Notes under the pieces: generated by a model
What the model was told of the DNA's origin: nothing
The model's input: only the letters and a program-made list of their open reading frames with translations
The model's database searches: none
Assembly: GCF_002846365.1 (NCBI RefSeq)
Contig: NZ_PJMW01000002.1
Location: 3,906,001-3,970,000, forward strand
Direction: 5' to 3'
Length of the DNA: 64,000 nt
From: Nocardia fluminea
GTDB taxonomy: Bacteria; Actinomycetota; Actinomycetes; Mycobacteriales; Mycobacteriaceae
Program-made: the position numbers and the translations under genes
In this document: positions 1 to 8,471 of the stretch, one piece after another
Layout of the letters: every line of letters starts with the position of its first letter
Numbering within the stretch: position 1 is the stretch's first letter

Positions 1-2
1 CG

Positions 3-686
3 GCGCAACGACGCAGCGAGGCGATCGTCGAAGCGGTGACGCACGCGCTCGGCCTGGTCGACGCGTCGGCACTCAGCGCGGCGCAACATCGGCGAACGCG
101 CGCCGGCGCCGAGGGGGAGCAGGTCACCGTGATTCTCGCGGTGACGGGTGGCGGCGACATCGACAGTCGCCTCACGACGGTGTGTTCGGCGGTGCTGGCC
201 GAGATCCGCCGGGTCGACGGCGTGCGTCGTGCGGTGATCGGGGCCGGCGCCGCCGCCGATTCCCTCCTCGACACCGCGGGCAGGCTCGCGCATGCCGCGG
301 GCGTCGCCGAGGTGGCCCTGTCGATGACCGCGACGCCGCACCGAATGTTCTTCCGCAGCGCGGACATTCGTCTGCGCGGGCTGCTGTCGCTGATCCGCGA
401 CGAGCCCGGCGTGCAGAGCTTCGCCGAGGCCGAACTCGGCGCCCTGCTGCGCTACGACATCCGCCACAGCGCCGACCTCACCGGCACGCTACGGCGCTTC
501 CTCGATCTCGCGGGCAACAAGACCGAGCTCGCCAAGGCACTCGCGATCAGCAGGCCCACCCTCTACGACCGTCTCGCCCGCATCGAACGCGTCCTCGCCG
601 TCGACCTCGACGACGGTGAATCGCGCACCTCGCTGCACGCCGCGCTGCTCGTGCGCGACCTCACCGCGGGCAGCGAGAAGCTCTAG
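3..686 (+). CDS. PucR-type helix-turn-helix regulator, C-terminal part (cut by window edge)
   Basis: The frame is open to the left edge, so the gene starts before the window. The visible 227 residues end in a PucR C-terminal helix-turn-helix: a block reading LRRFLDLAGNKTELAKAL followed by SRPTLYDRLARIE, where the recognition helix sits. The middle part (GDIDSRLTTVCSAVLAEIRRVDGV) looks like the preceding GGDEF-like linker domain that CdaR/PucR regulators carry. Family members are transcription factors responding to purine or sugar-acid catabolites; the ligand here cannot be told. It is followed by a convergent LysE gene, with no recognisable terminator in the short gap. Confidence 0.72.
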   Translation, partial: AQRRSEAIVEAVTHALGLVDASALSAAQHRRTRAGAEGEQVTVILAVTGGGDIDSRLTTVCSAVLAEIRRVDGVRRAVIGAGAAADSLLDTAGRLAHAAGVAEVALSMTATPHRMFFRSADIRLRGLLSLIRDEPGVQSFAEAELGALLRYDIRHSADLTGTLRRFLDLAGNKTELAKALAISRPTLYDRLARIERVLAVDLDDGESRTSLHAALLVRDLTAGSEKL

Positions 687-717
687 GCGTTTCATCGAAC
701 AACCTGAGGGTCGTAGT

Positions 718-1362
718 TCAGTCCTTACGGCCGGTGAGAGCGAGTGACGTGCCGAGCCCGATCATGACCAGGCCGCTGGTGCCGCCGATGGCGGCGAGAC
801 GGCGTGGCGATCGCGCGAACCAGGACCTGGCCGACCCGGCCGCGAACGCCCACAGCGAATCGAAGATCAGGCCGAACACGGGGATGCAGAGTCCGAGGAT
901 CAGCATCTGCTGGGGGACCCCGCCGCGCGTGGTGTCCACGAACTGCGGTAGCAGCGCCGCGAGGAAGACGATGGTCTTCGGGTTGGCGGCCCCGACGATC
1001 AGGCCGTCGCGCAACGCCGCCAGCGGGCTGTGCGCGGCCACGTCCTGCTCGGCGTGGAAGGCGGTCCGCAGCGCGTCACGATGGCGAATCGCCTGCACGC
1101 CGAGGTAGACCAGATAGGCGGCTCCGACGAGTTTGATCGCGGTGAACACCGCCGCCGACGCGGCCACCACCGCACCCAATCCGAACGCGACAGCGACGAC
1201 CTGCCCGTACACCCCGACCGCATTGCCCAGCACGGTCATCAGCGCCGAGCGCCGCCCGACGGTGAGTGCCCGGCCGATCGTGAACAGGACACTCGGCCCG
1301 GGCACGATCACCAGCAGAAACGCCAATCCCGCGAACGAGACCAGATGAGCCGAGGACACCAT
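718..1362 (-). CDS. LysE/RhtB family amino-acid exporter
   Basis: A 214-residue, almost wholly hydrophobic protein with the family's typical length and about six membrane segments. The N-terminal block FLLVIVPGPSVLFTIGRAL carries the PGP motif that marks LysE/RhtB translocators, and GAANPKTIVFLAALLPQFV is the second conserved block with NPK. Family members export amino acids such as lysine, arginine, homoserine or threonine across the inner membrane; the substrate is not predictable here. On the minus strand a TAGCGT box lies 6 nt before the ATG and there is no Shine-Dalgarno, so the transcript may be leaderless. Confidence 0.88.
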   Translation of the reverse strand: MVSSAHLVSFAGLAFLLVIVPGPSVLFTIGRALTVGRRSALMTVLGNAVGVYGQVVAVAFGLGAVVAASAAVFTAIKLVGAAYLVYLGVQAIRHRDALRTAFHAEQDVAAHSPLAALRDGLIVGAANPKTIVFLAALLPQFVDTTRGGVPQQMLILGLCIPVFGLIFDSLWAFAAGSARSWFARSPRRLAAIGGTSGLVMIGLGTSLALTGRKD

Positions 1363-1448
1363 CGCCCCACGCTAGCGGCCGCCCGCGGCGGTGACAATGG
1401 GGACGGTGCCGCGGGAACAACCGCGCGGTGGTGGCGGTTGTTGTCGGC

Positions 1449-2123
1449 ATGACGACACTCGGATTGATCGGTAGCGGACATATCGGATCCACCGTCGCGC
1501 GGTTGGCGGTGGACGCTGGCTATGACGTGGTGCTCAGCAACTCACGCGGGCCGCAGACCCTGGCGGATCTGGTCGCCGAGCTGGGTCCGCGCGCCCGGGC
1601 GGCCACCCCGGCCGAAGCGGCCGAAGCAGGTGACTATGTGGTGGTCACGGTGCCGTTGAAGGCGTATCAGGACGTACCGGTCGCGCCGCTGGCGGGCAAG
1701 GTCGTGTTCGACACCAACAACTACTATCCCGAGCGCGACGGCGCCTTCGCCGAGCTCGATGCGGACGAGACCACGACCAGTGAGCTGCTGCAACGCCACC
1801 TCCCCGAATCGAAGGTGGTCAAGGCGTTCAACAACATTGCCTACGCCAACCTCGCCGAACTCGCCCGCCCGGTCGGCGCCCCGGACCGCTCCGCCCTCCC
1901 CGTTTTCGGCGACGATCCCGACGCCAAGAAGCTGGCCACCGATTTCATCGACTCCATCGGCTACGACGTGGTCGACGGTGGGTCGCTCGCCGAAAGCCGT
2001 CGCTCGCAACGGGATACCCCGGTCTACGTCCGCCCCTACGCCGCCGACGACAACTGGCCGCCCGCTCCCAAGAGCGCAGGCGTCGAGGAGGTGCGTGCGG
2101 CCCTGGCCGCCGCCGAGATCTGA
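1449..2123 (+). CDS. NADP-binding oxidoreductase of the F420-reductase/ProC-like family
   Basis: The protein opens with a dinucleotide-binding glycine loop (LGLIGSGHIGSTVA) and continues with VVVTVPLKAY, VVFDTNNYY and KVVKAFNNI, the pattern of the NADPH:F420 oxidoreductase-like family (F420_oxidored). The ATG chosen lies directly before the first beta strand; a GTG seven codons upstream would only add a Val-rich leader. At 224 residues the length is normal for single-domain members. The true electron acceptor (F420, flavin or a small ketone) cannot be read from sequence. It stands alone, 87 bp after the divergent LysE gene. Confidence 0.8.
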   Translation: MTTLGLIGSGHIGSTVARLAVDAGYDVVLSNSRGPQTLADLVAELGPRARAATPAEAAEAGDYVVVTVPLKAYQDVPVAPLAGKVVFDTNNYYPERDGAFAELDADETTTSELLQRHLPESKVVKAFNNIAYANLAELARPVGAPDRSALPVFGDDPDAKKLATDFIDSIGYDVVDGGSLAESRRSQRDTPVYVRPYAADDNWPPAPKSAGVEEVRAALAAAEI

Positions 2124-2256
2124 GTGCTGAGCGTCGTCCGGTCGGTCGTGGCCGACCGGACGACGCCCGTTCGGAGCCGCGCCGCGAGCACGCACGGGGC
2201 GCGAGACGGGTAATCGGGGGGTTGTGGGTGGTGGTGCCGACGACGAAACTTGTTGT

Positions 2257-2889
2257 ATGAGTGCGTTGTCGCAGAACCTGATGGACCGGTGGATCACCTT
2301 GGCCGGGCTCGAGGCCGAACAGATCGGCGCCGGTGTGGTGGGGCGCTACAACGAACCGCACCGCCGCTATCACACCGCCACGCACCTGGCGGTGATGCTC
2401 GCGGCCATCGACGAATTGGCCGATGCCGCAGCCGATATCGACGCCGTGCGCTACGCGGCGTTCTTCCACGACGCGATCTATGCCGTCGCCAGAGCCGACA
2501 ACGAGGAGCGCAGCGCCGACCTCGGCCGTGACATCCTCGAATCGCTCGGTGCCGCACCGGAATTGGTCGAGGAGGTGGTGCGGCTCGTGGTACTGACCCG
2601 CGGGCACCGGCCGCAGCCCGGTGATGCCAACGGCGCGGTGCTCTGCGATGCCGACCTCGTCGTTCTCGGTGGCACCCCCGAGGAATACGCCGCCTACACC
2701 ACCGCGATCCGCGCCGAGTACGCCCACGTGCCCGACGATCTGTTCCGGGCCGGGCGCGCCTCGGTCCTGCGTAATCTGGCCGATCAGCCCCGGCTGTTCC
2801 GCACCGATCTCGCTTATGACCGTTACGAGGCGATCGCCCGCGCCAACCTCGCGGCCGAACTCGCCGAACTCACCGCGGACATCGGCTGA
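2257..2889 (+). CDS. HD-superfamily metal-dependent phosphohydrolase-like protein
   Basis: A 210-residue protein with the metal-binding HD pattern: RRYHTATH supplies the first histidines, FFHDAIY the HD pair, and CDADL the distal aspartate. This matches the stand-alone predicted HD phosphohydrolases common in Actinobacteria. These bind divalent metal and probably hydrolyse a phosphomonoester or nucleotide, but the substrate is not known. The ATG at 2257 was chosen over an in-frame GTG at 2224, which would add eleven unconserved residues. The 104 bp downstream contain a weak inverted repeat only. Confidence 0.8.
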   Translation: MSALSQNLMDRWITLAGLEAEQIGAGVVGRYNEPHRRYHTATHLAVMLAAIDELADAAADIDAVRYAAFFHDAIYAVARADNEERSADLGRDILESLGAAPELVEEVVRLVVLTRGHRPQPGDANGAVLCDADLVVLGGTPEEYAAYTTAIRAEYAHVPDDLFRAGRASVLRNLADQPRLFRTDLAYDRYEAIARANLAAELAELTADIG

Positions 2890-2993
2890 CAGACCAGCTC
2901 GTCGGCTCGGCGATGCCGACCTTCCGACCGGCGTGCGGCACCGGCCGCGCCGTGGACGACTGCGGCCGGTCGGCGCGGCGGTGACAGGTTTCG

Positions 2994-3683
2994 TCAGAGG
3001 GCGGTGAGCATTTCGGCGGCCAACGGGCCGGCGGAGGCGGGGTTCTGACCGGTGTAGAGATTGCGGTCCACCTCGATGTGGGGGCCCCACGGGTCGCCTT
3101 CGCGGTAGTCGGCGCCGAGCGCGACGAGGCGATCCTGGAGCAGCCACTTCGCCTTGTCGGCGAAGCCCGCCTGGGTTTCCTCGGCATTGCTGAACCCGGT
3201 GAGGCGGTAGCCGGCGAAGGGGGAGTCGCCCGAGTCGGCGGTGGCGAGCAGCGCGGCGGGGGCGTGGCAGACGACGCCGAGCGGCTTGCCGGAGGCGAGG
3301 GCGTCGCTGAGCAGAGCGCCCGAGACCGGATCGACGGCGAGATCCTGCATCGGACCGTGGCCGCCGGGGTAGAAAACGGCGTCGTAGTCGGCGAGGTCGA
3401 CCTTGTCGAGCGACAGTGGGCTGCGCAACGCGCTGGCGTCGGCGAGGATGGCGGCGACCGCTGCCGCGCCGTCGTCGCCACCGTTCACTTCGGGAGCGAG
3501 ACTGGACCGGTCGACGGTCGGGACCACACCGTTCGGCGTCGCCACGGTGACGGTGTGGCCTGCGCCGGTGAACGCCTCGTACGGTGCGGTGAATTCCTCG
3601 GCCCAGTACCCGGTGGGGTGCTCGGTGCCGTCCGCCAGGGTCCAGTGGTCGGCGCCGGTCAGGACGAACAGGATGTGTGCCAT
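2994..3683 (-). CDS. DJ-1/PfpI family type 1 glutamine-amidotransferase-like protein
   Basis: 229 residues with the class-I GATase-like fold of the Hsp31/YhbO branch. VFYPGGHGPM precedes the oxyanion region, and GVVCHAPAAL is the nucleophile elbow with Cys139-His140; Glu29/Glu30 in GYWAEEF fits the acidic residue that pairs with the cysteine. Members act as glyoxalase III, chaperones or deglycases against reactive carbonyls. The start is supported by a GAAGGA ribosome site before the ATG. It is divergent from a LysR gene with a shared 132-bp control region, so the neighbour probably regulates it. Confidence 0.87.
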   Translation of the reverse strand: MAHILFVLTGADHWTLADGTEHPTGYWAEEFTAPYEAFTGAGHTVTVATPNGVVPTVDRSSLAPEVNGGDDGAAAVAAILADASALRSPLSLDKVDLADYDAVFYPGGHGPMQDLAVDPVSGALLSDALASGKPLGVVCHAPAALLATADSGDSPFAGYRLTGFSNAEETQAGFADKAKWLLQDRLVALGADYREGDPWGPHIEVDRNLYTGQNPASAGPLAAEMLTAL

Positions 3684-3769
3684 CGGATTCCTTCTCCATT
3701 CCACGGTTTCGGGGCGAGCGCCGATGTCGTCGGGTCGCCTCGTCCACGCTAGGGTCGGTGGCATCTTCT

Positions 3770-3802
3770 GACCAATAGGATGGCCTATATGAGACATAGG
3801 TC
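3770..3802. promoter_or_regulatory. Putative LysR operator between the DJ-1 and LysR genes
   Basis: Three ATAGG half-sites lie in 26 bp: ATAGG at 3775-3779, its inverse CCTAT at 3784-3788 (a perfect 5-4-5 palindrome) and ATAGG again at 3796-3800. The block is flanked by GACC and GGTC. Paired sites of this kind just upstream of a LysR gene are the usual autoregulatory binding site; binding by this LysR protein is inferred. Confidence 0.45.
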
Positions 3803-3815
3803 AGCCGATGGCTCG

Positions 3816-4733
3816 ATGGATCTGGTCCAGTTGCGGACCTTTCTCGCTGTGTTCCGTACCGGCTCGCTCACCGCGGGCGCGGTCCAGGTCGGGCTGTCGC
3901 AACCGACCGTGACCACGCAGATCCAGGCGCTCGAACGGCACCTGGGCAGACCCCTGTTCGAACGGCTGCCGCGCGGGGTGACGCCGACCGCCGCCGGTCA
4001 CGAGCTCGCGGCACGGGTCGGTCGTCCGCTCGAGGAACTGGAGGCGATCGTCAGTGGTGCGGCGACCGACCGCGCGGCCCCGCCCGAGCCGCCGGTGCTG
4101 CTCGGTGGACCGGCGGAGATGCTCGCCGCCAAGATCGTGCCCGCGTTGTCGCCCCTGGTCGCCGACGGTGTGCGGCTCACGGTCAGCACCGGAATGACCG
4201 ACGAGCTGCTCACTCGATTGCATTCGGGGGCACTGGATCTGGTCTTCGCCACCACCCGCCCGCGCGGGCGAGCCGTGCTGGCCGAGCCACTCGTCGACGA
4301 AGAATTCCTCCTCGTCGCGGCCCCGTCGATCGCCGACCGGATCGACACCGAACGGCTGCGGAACGAGGGCCCGATCGCGCTCGCGGGCATCCCGCTCGTC
4401 AGCTACGCCGCCGATCTGCCGATCCTGCGCCGCTATTGGCGCCACGTCTTCGAGACCCGCCTGGAAACCGAGCCCGCCCTGATCGTCGGTGATCTCCGCG
4501 CGGTACTCGCCGCTGTCACGGCGGGGGCGGGGATCAGCGTGCTCCCGCACTACCTGTGCGGCCGGGAACGGGCCGACGGGACGCTGGTCACGCTGCTCGA
4601 TCCCGCCGACCCGCCGATCAACACCGGTTTCCTGGCTCGGCGGGTCGGCGCACCGTCGCGACCGCACGTCGACCTGGTCCGCGCACGGCTGGTGGCGGCG
4701 GCACGAACGTGGCGGGCCGGATGCGGTGATTGA
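3816..4733 (+). CDS. LysR family transcriptional regulator
   Basis: 305 residues. The N-terminal winged helix-turn-helix reads MDLVQLRTFLAVFRTGSLT then AVQVGLSQPTVTTQIQALE and LFERLPRGVTPTAAG, the standard LysR signature, and is followed by a periplasmic-binding-like effector domain (from about residue 90). The ATG at 3816 was chosen because LysR proteins start just before this helix; the upstream ATGs at 3780 and 3789 lie inside the ATAGG operator. It most likely controls the divergent DJ-1/PfpI gene. The effector is unknown. Confidence 0.88.
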   Translation: MDLVQLRTFLAVFRTGSLTAGAVQVGLSQPTVTTQIQALERHLGRPLFERLPRGVTPTAAGHELAARVGRPLEELEAIVSGAATDRAAPPEPPVLLGGPAEMLAAKIVPALSPLVADGVRLTVSTGMTDELLTRLHSGALDLVFATTRPRGRAVLAEPLVDEEFLLVAAPSIADRIDTERLRNEGPIALAGIPLVSYAADLPILRRYWRHVFETRLETEPALIVGDLRAVLAAVTAGAGISVLPHYLCGRERADGTLVTLLDPADPPINTGFLARRVGAPSRPHVDLVRARLVAAARTWRAGCGD

Positions 4734-4734
4734 C

Positions 4735-4784
4735 AGGCAAGTGACTGCTTGCGCTTGACAGGCAAGTCCATGCTTGCCTATGGT
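4735..4784 (+). promoter_or_regulatory. Promoter with two nested ArsR-type palindromes
   Basis: A good sigma-70 type promoter, TTGACA (4755-4760), 18 bp, TATGGT (4779-4784), has a perfect palindrome in its spacer: AGGCAAG (4760-4766) and CTTGCCT (4773-4779) separated by 6 bp. A second, weaker copy (AGGCAAG 4735-4741, CTTGC 4748-4752) lies immediately upstream, starting just after the LysR stop codon. A repressor bound here would block polymerase, which fits autorepression by the ArsR gene that follows. Confidence 0.7.
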
Positions 4785-4811
4785 TCGGGCAGAGTGAACG
4801 GAGGGCGCCGA

Positions 4812-5093
4812 GTGACCGATATCTTCACCGCGTTGGCGGATTCGACACGACGCGCGCTCCTCGACGAACTGGCCGATCGTGACGGGCAAACGCTGTTCGA
4901 ACTGTGCGCCCGCCTCGTGAGCAAGCACGACATCAGCTCCTCACGCCAGGCGATCACCCAGCACCTGGGCGTCCTCGAGGAAGCCGGTCTCGTCCATACC
5001 CGTCGGCAAGGCCGATACAAGTTCCACCACGCCGATTTCACGCCGCTGCGGGCGGTGTCGGTGCGATGGCCGATCCCTCAGGAGGACACATGA
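4812..5093 (+). CDS. ArsR/SmtB family transcriptional repressor
   Basis: 93 residues of a compact winged helix: DIFTALADSTRRALLDELA, then SSSRQAITQHLGVLEEAGLV (recognition helix) and RRQGRYKFHH (wing). The GTG start at 4812 is preceded by GGAGG and follows the promoter/operator; longer upstream starts would run into the operator. No cysteine pair typical of metal sensors is visible in the recognition helix, so it may belong to the non-metal ArsR group that partners glyoxalase-fold proteins. Its stop overlaps the ATG of the next gene (ATGA), so the two are translated together. Confidence 0.87.
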   Translation: MTDIFTALADSTRRALLDELADRDGQTLFELCARLVSKHDISSSRQAITQHLGVLEEAGLVHTRRQGRYKFHHADFTPLRAVSVRWPIPQEDT

Positions 5094-5485
5094 TCCGCAT
5101 CGGAGTGACCAGCGTCTTCGTCGACGACCAGGCCAAGGCCGAGGCCTTCTACACCGACGTGCTCGGGTTCCAGGTCAAAGACAAGGTTCCTGTCGGTGAG
5201 TACGACTGGCTCACCCTCGTCTCGCCCGCCGACGTGGACGGCATCCAGCTGCTGCTCGAGCCCGACCAGCACCCGGCGGCCAAGGCTTACAAAACGGCAC
5301 TGAGCGCCGAAGGCATCCCTGTCATCGTCTTCACCGTCGACGACCTCGACGCCGAATACCGCCGCCTCCTCGACCGCGGCGTCTTCTTCACCCAGGCACC
5401 CGCCCCCATGGGACCGGTCAGCACCGCGGTCTTCGACGACACCTGCGGCAACCTGATCCAGCTGATGGCGCCCGTTACCGAGTGA
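5090..5485 (+). CDS. VOC (glyoxalase/bleomycin-resistance fold) protein
   Basis: 131 residues with two beta-alpha-beta-beta-beta halves: VTSVFVDDQAKAEAFYTDVLGFQ opens the first, VIVFTVDDLDAEYRRLLDRGV the second, ending TAVFDDTCGNLIQLM. This is the vicinal-oxygen-chelate fold of glyoxalase I, extradiol dioxygenase and antibiotic-sequestering proteins. The gene overlaps the upstream ArsR gene by four bases and so is probably derepressed by the same unknown ligand. The reaction cannot be assigned. Its last 11 bases overlap the end of the convergent yaaA gene. Confidence 0.88.
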   Translation: MIRIGVTSVFVDDQAKAEAFYTDVLGFQVKDKVPVGEYDWLTLVSPADVDGIQLLLEPDQHPAAKAYKTALSAEGIPVIVFTVDDLDAEYRRLLDRGVFFTQAPAPMGPVSTAVFDDTCGNLIQLMAPVTE

Positions 5486-6230
5486 TGATCAGCAGTTCGG
5501 TGGGCGAGGCGATCTCGGCGCGCAGCCCCGCTGTGGTAGCGACCCGGGCCACGGCGCGGACATCGGTGGGGTCCGCACGGGTGAGGACCAGCGCGCGGGC
5601 GAGCAGTCCCTTGTGATGTTTGTTGAAGTGGCTGACGACGGTCCGTGAGCCGTCCGGGTGCTCGGTGAGCACGTTGGCGGTGATGGCGTCGGGGACCCGG
5701 CCGAGTTGCTGGTAGGTGCCCGACCGGAGGTCGATGACGAGCTCGCCCGCGGCCTCCGCGTAGAGAGCGTCGGGCAGCACGTCGCGCCAGAGGGCCGAAA
5801 GGGTCGGCAGCCCTGGGAGTTTGGTGCCACCGGAGAGGCGGTAGGCGGGGATCGGGTCGGCTGCGCGGACCGCACCGAACAGGGCCGATCCGATCCCCAG
5901 GCGCGCGTAGGCCTTGGCCCGCTGCACCTTGGTGAACGACTTCGCGTCCAGCGCGTCGTAGAGGACCCCCGTATAGCGCTCCAGCGCGGGACGGGTCGCC
6001 GATGTGCGCAGAGTCGCGTTGCGCGCGATCTCGGCATCGGCGCCTTTGCCCAATCCGAGCACCGTGGCAGCGGTGGCGGGGTCGCGCGCCAGCTGGACGA
6101 CCTCGGTGAGCAGTTTGTCGCGCACCGCGCTGAGCTGTGGCATCGCGAGATCGGCGAGGTCCAGCGGCGCGCCCGATCCGCCGTCGGACTTGGTTTCGGA
6201 AGGAGGCAGCAGCACCAGCACGATCGACAA
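5475..6230 (-). CDS. yaaA: YaaA family peroxide stress protein
   Basis: 251 residues covering the whole DUF328/YaaA family. The N-terminal LVLLPPSETKSDGG block, the ALFGAVRAADPIPAYRLSGG region and the C-terminal FNKHHKGLLARAL are family landmarks. YaaA lowers intracellular free iron and protects against peroxide damage in E. coli; a role in peroxide stress here is by homology. It is convergent with the VOC gene and 113 bp downstream of no other same-strand gene start, so probably has its own promoter near 6240-6340. Confidence 0.85.
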   Translation of the reverse strand: MSIVLVLLPPSETKSDGGSGAPLDLADLAMPQLSAVRDKLLTEVVQLARDPATAATVLGLGKGADAEIARNATLRTSATRPALERYTGVLYDALDAKSFTKVQRAKAYARLGIGSALFGAVRAADPIPAYRLSGGTKLPGLPTLSALWRDVLPDALYAEAAGELVIDLRSGTYQQLGRVPDAITANVLTEHPDGSRTVVSHFNKHHKGLLARALVLTRADPTDVRAVARVATTAGLRAEIASPTELLIITR

Positions 6231-6343
6231 CGGTAATCGTCGCCGAAACCGCCGCCGTGCCCTGCCCCGCTGCGGACCGGGTCGTCAGCCGTCAGCGGTC
6301 TCGCTGGACCCGCCGCGATCGGTGTTCGCGCTGTCCGCGCGAT

Positions 6344-7117
6344 TCAGCGCACGGCTTCGAGGAACTTGCGCGTCCGCTCATTGGCCGGTGCTTCGAAGAT
6401 CTGCTCCGGCGGGCCCTGCTCGACGATCCGACCGGAGTCGAACATCAGCACCCGGTCCGACACCTCGCGCGCGAAGCGCATCTCGTGAGTGACGATCAGC
6501 ATGGTGATGTCGGTGGTCTCGGCGATGGTCCGCAGCACGTCGAGGACGTCGCCGACCAGTTCGGGGTCGAGGGCCGAGGTCACCTCGTCGAGCAACATGA
6601 CCTTCGGGTCCATCGCGCAGCACCGCGCGATCGCCACCCGCTGCTGCTGGCCGCCCGACAGCTGTGCGGGATGCGCCCCGGCCTTGTCCGACAGGCCGAC
6701 CACATCGAGCAGGTGGCGAGCACGTTCGCGCGCTTCGTCTTTCGACTTGCCGAGCACGTGGATCGGCGCCTCGGTGATGTTCTCCAGCACGGTCATGTTC
6801 GGGAACAGGTTGAACTGCTGGAACACCATGCCGATCTTGGTCCGCACCGCGCGCAGGTGTTTCTCCTTGGCAGGCACCAGTTTTCCGCCGCGCTCGACGT
6901 GGGTGAGTGGTTCACCGTCGACCCAGATCACGCCGTCGCTGATCGTTTCCAAGGTCATCAGCAGCCGCAGGATGGTGGTCTTGCCCGAGCCCGACGGCCC
7001 GATCAGCGTCACCTTCTCCCCGCGGCGCACGCTGAAATCGAGGTGATCGAGCACGGTGAGATCGCCGAAGCGCTTGACCACCTGATCGAATCGGATCATC
7101 TCGTCAGTAGTAGGCAA
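6344..7117 (-). CDS. ehuA: Ectoine/polar amino-acid ABC importer, ATP-binding protein
   Basis: 257 residues of an ABC ATPase: Walker A GPSGSGKTT, Q-loop FQQFNLFPNM, signature LSGGQQQRVAIARC, Walker B VMLLDEVTSALD and switch HE in VTHEMRFA. The alternating basic LRAVRTKIGMVFQ and the DPELVGDVL stretch are typical of the polar amino-acid (PAAT) family. It is the last gene of a four-gene minus-strand operon, overlapping ehuD by 14 bp. The ehu assignment rests mainly on the binding protein of this operon; substrates of such systems include ectoine and hydroxyectoine used as compatible solutes or nutrients. Confidence 0.87.
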   Translation of the reverse strand: MPTTDEMIRFDQVVKRFGDLTVLDHLDFSVRRGEKVTLIGPSGSGKTTILRLLMTLETISDGVIWVDGEPLTHVERGGKLVPAKEKHLRAVRTKIGMVFQQFNLFPNMTVLENITEAPIHVLGKSKDEARERARHLLDVVGLSDKAGAHPAQLSGGQQQRVAIARCCAMDPKVMLLDEVTSALDPELVGDVLDVLRTIAETTDITMLIVTHEMRFAREVSDRVLMFDSGRIVEQGPPEQIFEAPANERTRKFLEAVR

Positions 7118-7751
7118 GTCGCTTCTCCAGTCTTCTGATCAGCACAGACGTCGGGTAGCTGGCGACGAGGAAGAACACCCCGGCCATCGTGATCGACTCG
7201 AGGTACGCGAAGTTGCGTGCTCCGAACTGCTGTGCGGCGGTCACCAATTCGACGACCGAGATGGCGAACAGGAACGGTGTGTCCTTGAACATCGAGACGG
7301 CGTTGGTGCCGAGCGCGGGCAGGCTCGCCCGGATCGCCTGTGGCAGCACCACCGCACCCCAGGTCCGGGTGGGCGGCAACGACAGCGCACGCGCCGCCTC
7401 CCACTGTCCCGCCGGCACCGCTTCGATCCCGGCCCGATACACCTCGGCCAGGTAGCTCGAATAGTGGATGCCCGGCACGACGATGCCGATCTGCAACGCC
7501 GAGAACTGCGTGAACAGGGTGTAGGCGAACAGCAGTTGCACGACCAGCGGGGTGAGCCGGACGAACTCGCTCACCGCGTGCACCGGTGCGGCGATCGGGC
7601 GCGGCATGGTGCGCCGGATGATCGCGATCACAAGTCCGAGCGCCGCGGCCAGCGCGAAGCCGAGCACTGTGGCCAGCAGGGTGATCTGGAAGCCGTCCCA
7701 CAGCACCGGCAGCGCCTCGCGGGCGCGCTCCCAACTCCATTCCGCGCTCAT
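7104..7751 (-). CDS. ehuD: Ectoine/polar amino-acid ABC importer, permease
   Basis: 215 residues, a PAAT-type permease (HisM/GlnP fold) with about five membrane helices. The cytoplasmic loop EAARALSLPPTRTWGAVVLPQAIRAS is the EAA motif that docks the ATPase. The start MSAEWSW overlaps the ehuC stop by four bases (ATGA), which supports translational coupling. With EhuC it should form the heterodimeric membrane pore. Confidence 0.87.
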   Translation of the reverse strand: MSAEWSWERAREALPVLWDGFQITLLATVLGFALAAALGLVIAIIRRTMPRPIAAPVHAVSEFVRLTPLVVQLLFAYTLFTQFSALQIGIVVPGIHYSSYLAEVYRAGIEAVPAGQWEAARALSLPPTRTWGAVVLPQAIRASLPALGTNAVSMFKDTPFLFAISVVELVTAAQQFGARNFAYLESITMAGVFFLVASYPTSVLIRRLEKRLAYY

Positions 7752-8464
7752 GACGCCACCTTCGTCTCGTCGGGCGCGAGGCGGAGGACTTCCTCGAGCG
7801 ATGCCCCGCGACCCAGCTTGGTCTTGGCGCGGGCTTCGAGGAGATTCATGCCAAGGGTGAGTACATAGCCGAGGACGAAGTAGATGACCAGGCCGACACC
7901 GAAGGAGAACAGTGTGTCGCTGGTGGTCTTGCGCAGGTCGCCGATCTCGTAGGTCAGATCGTGCAGGGTGATGTAGGACGCCACGGCGGTGCCTTTGAGC
8001 AGATGGACCAGCAGATTGGTCAACGAGGGCAGCATCAGTGCCCATGCCTGCGGGAACAGCACTCGGCGCATCCGCTGCCACGGGCTGAAATTCAGCGCGA
8101 CCGCCGCCTCGAACTGCGCGCGCGGCACCGCGTTGAGCGCGCCGCGCACCACCTCCGCGCCATAGGCGCCGTAGTTGAGGCCGAGCGCCAGAATGCCGCA
8201 GAACAGCGGGTCGAGCTTGTAGCCGAGCAGCGGCAGCACATAGAACAGCCAGAAGATCTGCACCAGAAGTGAAGTGCCGCGGAAGAATTCGATCATCACC
8301 CGGGCGCTGCCGCGTGCCGCGAGGTTGCGCACGCGGGCGGTGGTGCCGAGGGCGAGGGCGAGGACGAACGCGAGGAGCGCGCCGCCGATGGTCAGCTCCA
8401 GCGTGACGACGATGCCCTGCCACAGCGCGGGAAGGGCATCGCGTACCGCGTCGAGATTGCTCAT
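7748..8464 (-). CDS. ehuC: Ectoine/polar amino-acid ABC importer, permease
   Basis: 238 residues, second PAAT permease. The N-terminal LWQGIVVTLELTIGGALLAF and EFFRGTSLLVQIFWLFYVLP blocks and the EAA loop (EAAVALNFSPWQRMRRVLFPQ) identify the family. A hydrophilic C-terminal tail of about 30 residues is longer than in EhuD. The ATG lies 7 bp after the ehuB stop. It forms the transport channel with EhuD. Confidence 0.87.
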   Translation of the reverse strand: MSNLDAVRDALPALWQGIVVTLELTIGGALLAFVLALALGTTARVRNLAARGSARVMIEFFRGTSLLVQIFWLFYVLPLLGYKLDPLFCGILALGLNYGAYGAEVVRGALNAVPRAQFEAAVALNFSPWQRMRRVLFPQAWALMLPSLTNLLVHLLKGTAVASYITLHDLTYEIGDLRKTTSDTLFSFGVGLVIYFVLGYVLTLGMNLLEARAKTKLGRGASLEEVLRLAPDETKVAS

Positions 8465-8471
8465 GGGTGGA

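Noticed and set aside
2924..2973. Inverted repeat CCGACCGGC/GCCGGTCGG as a terminator
   Set aside because: The 32-nt loop is too large and the arms are common in this GC-rich DNA.
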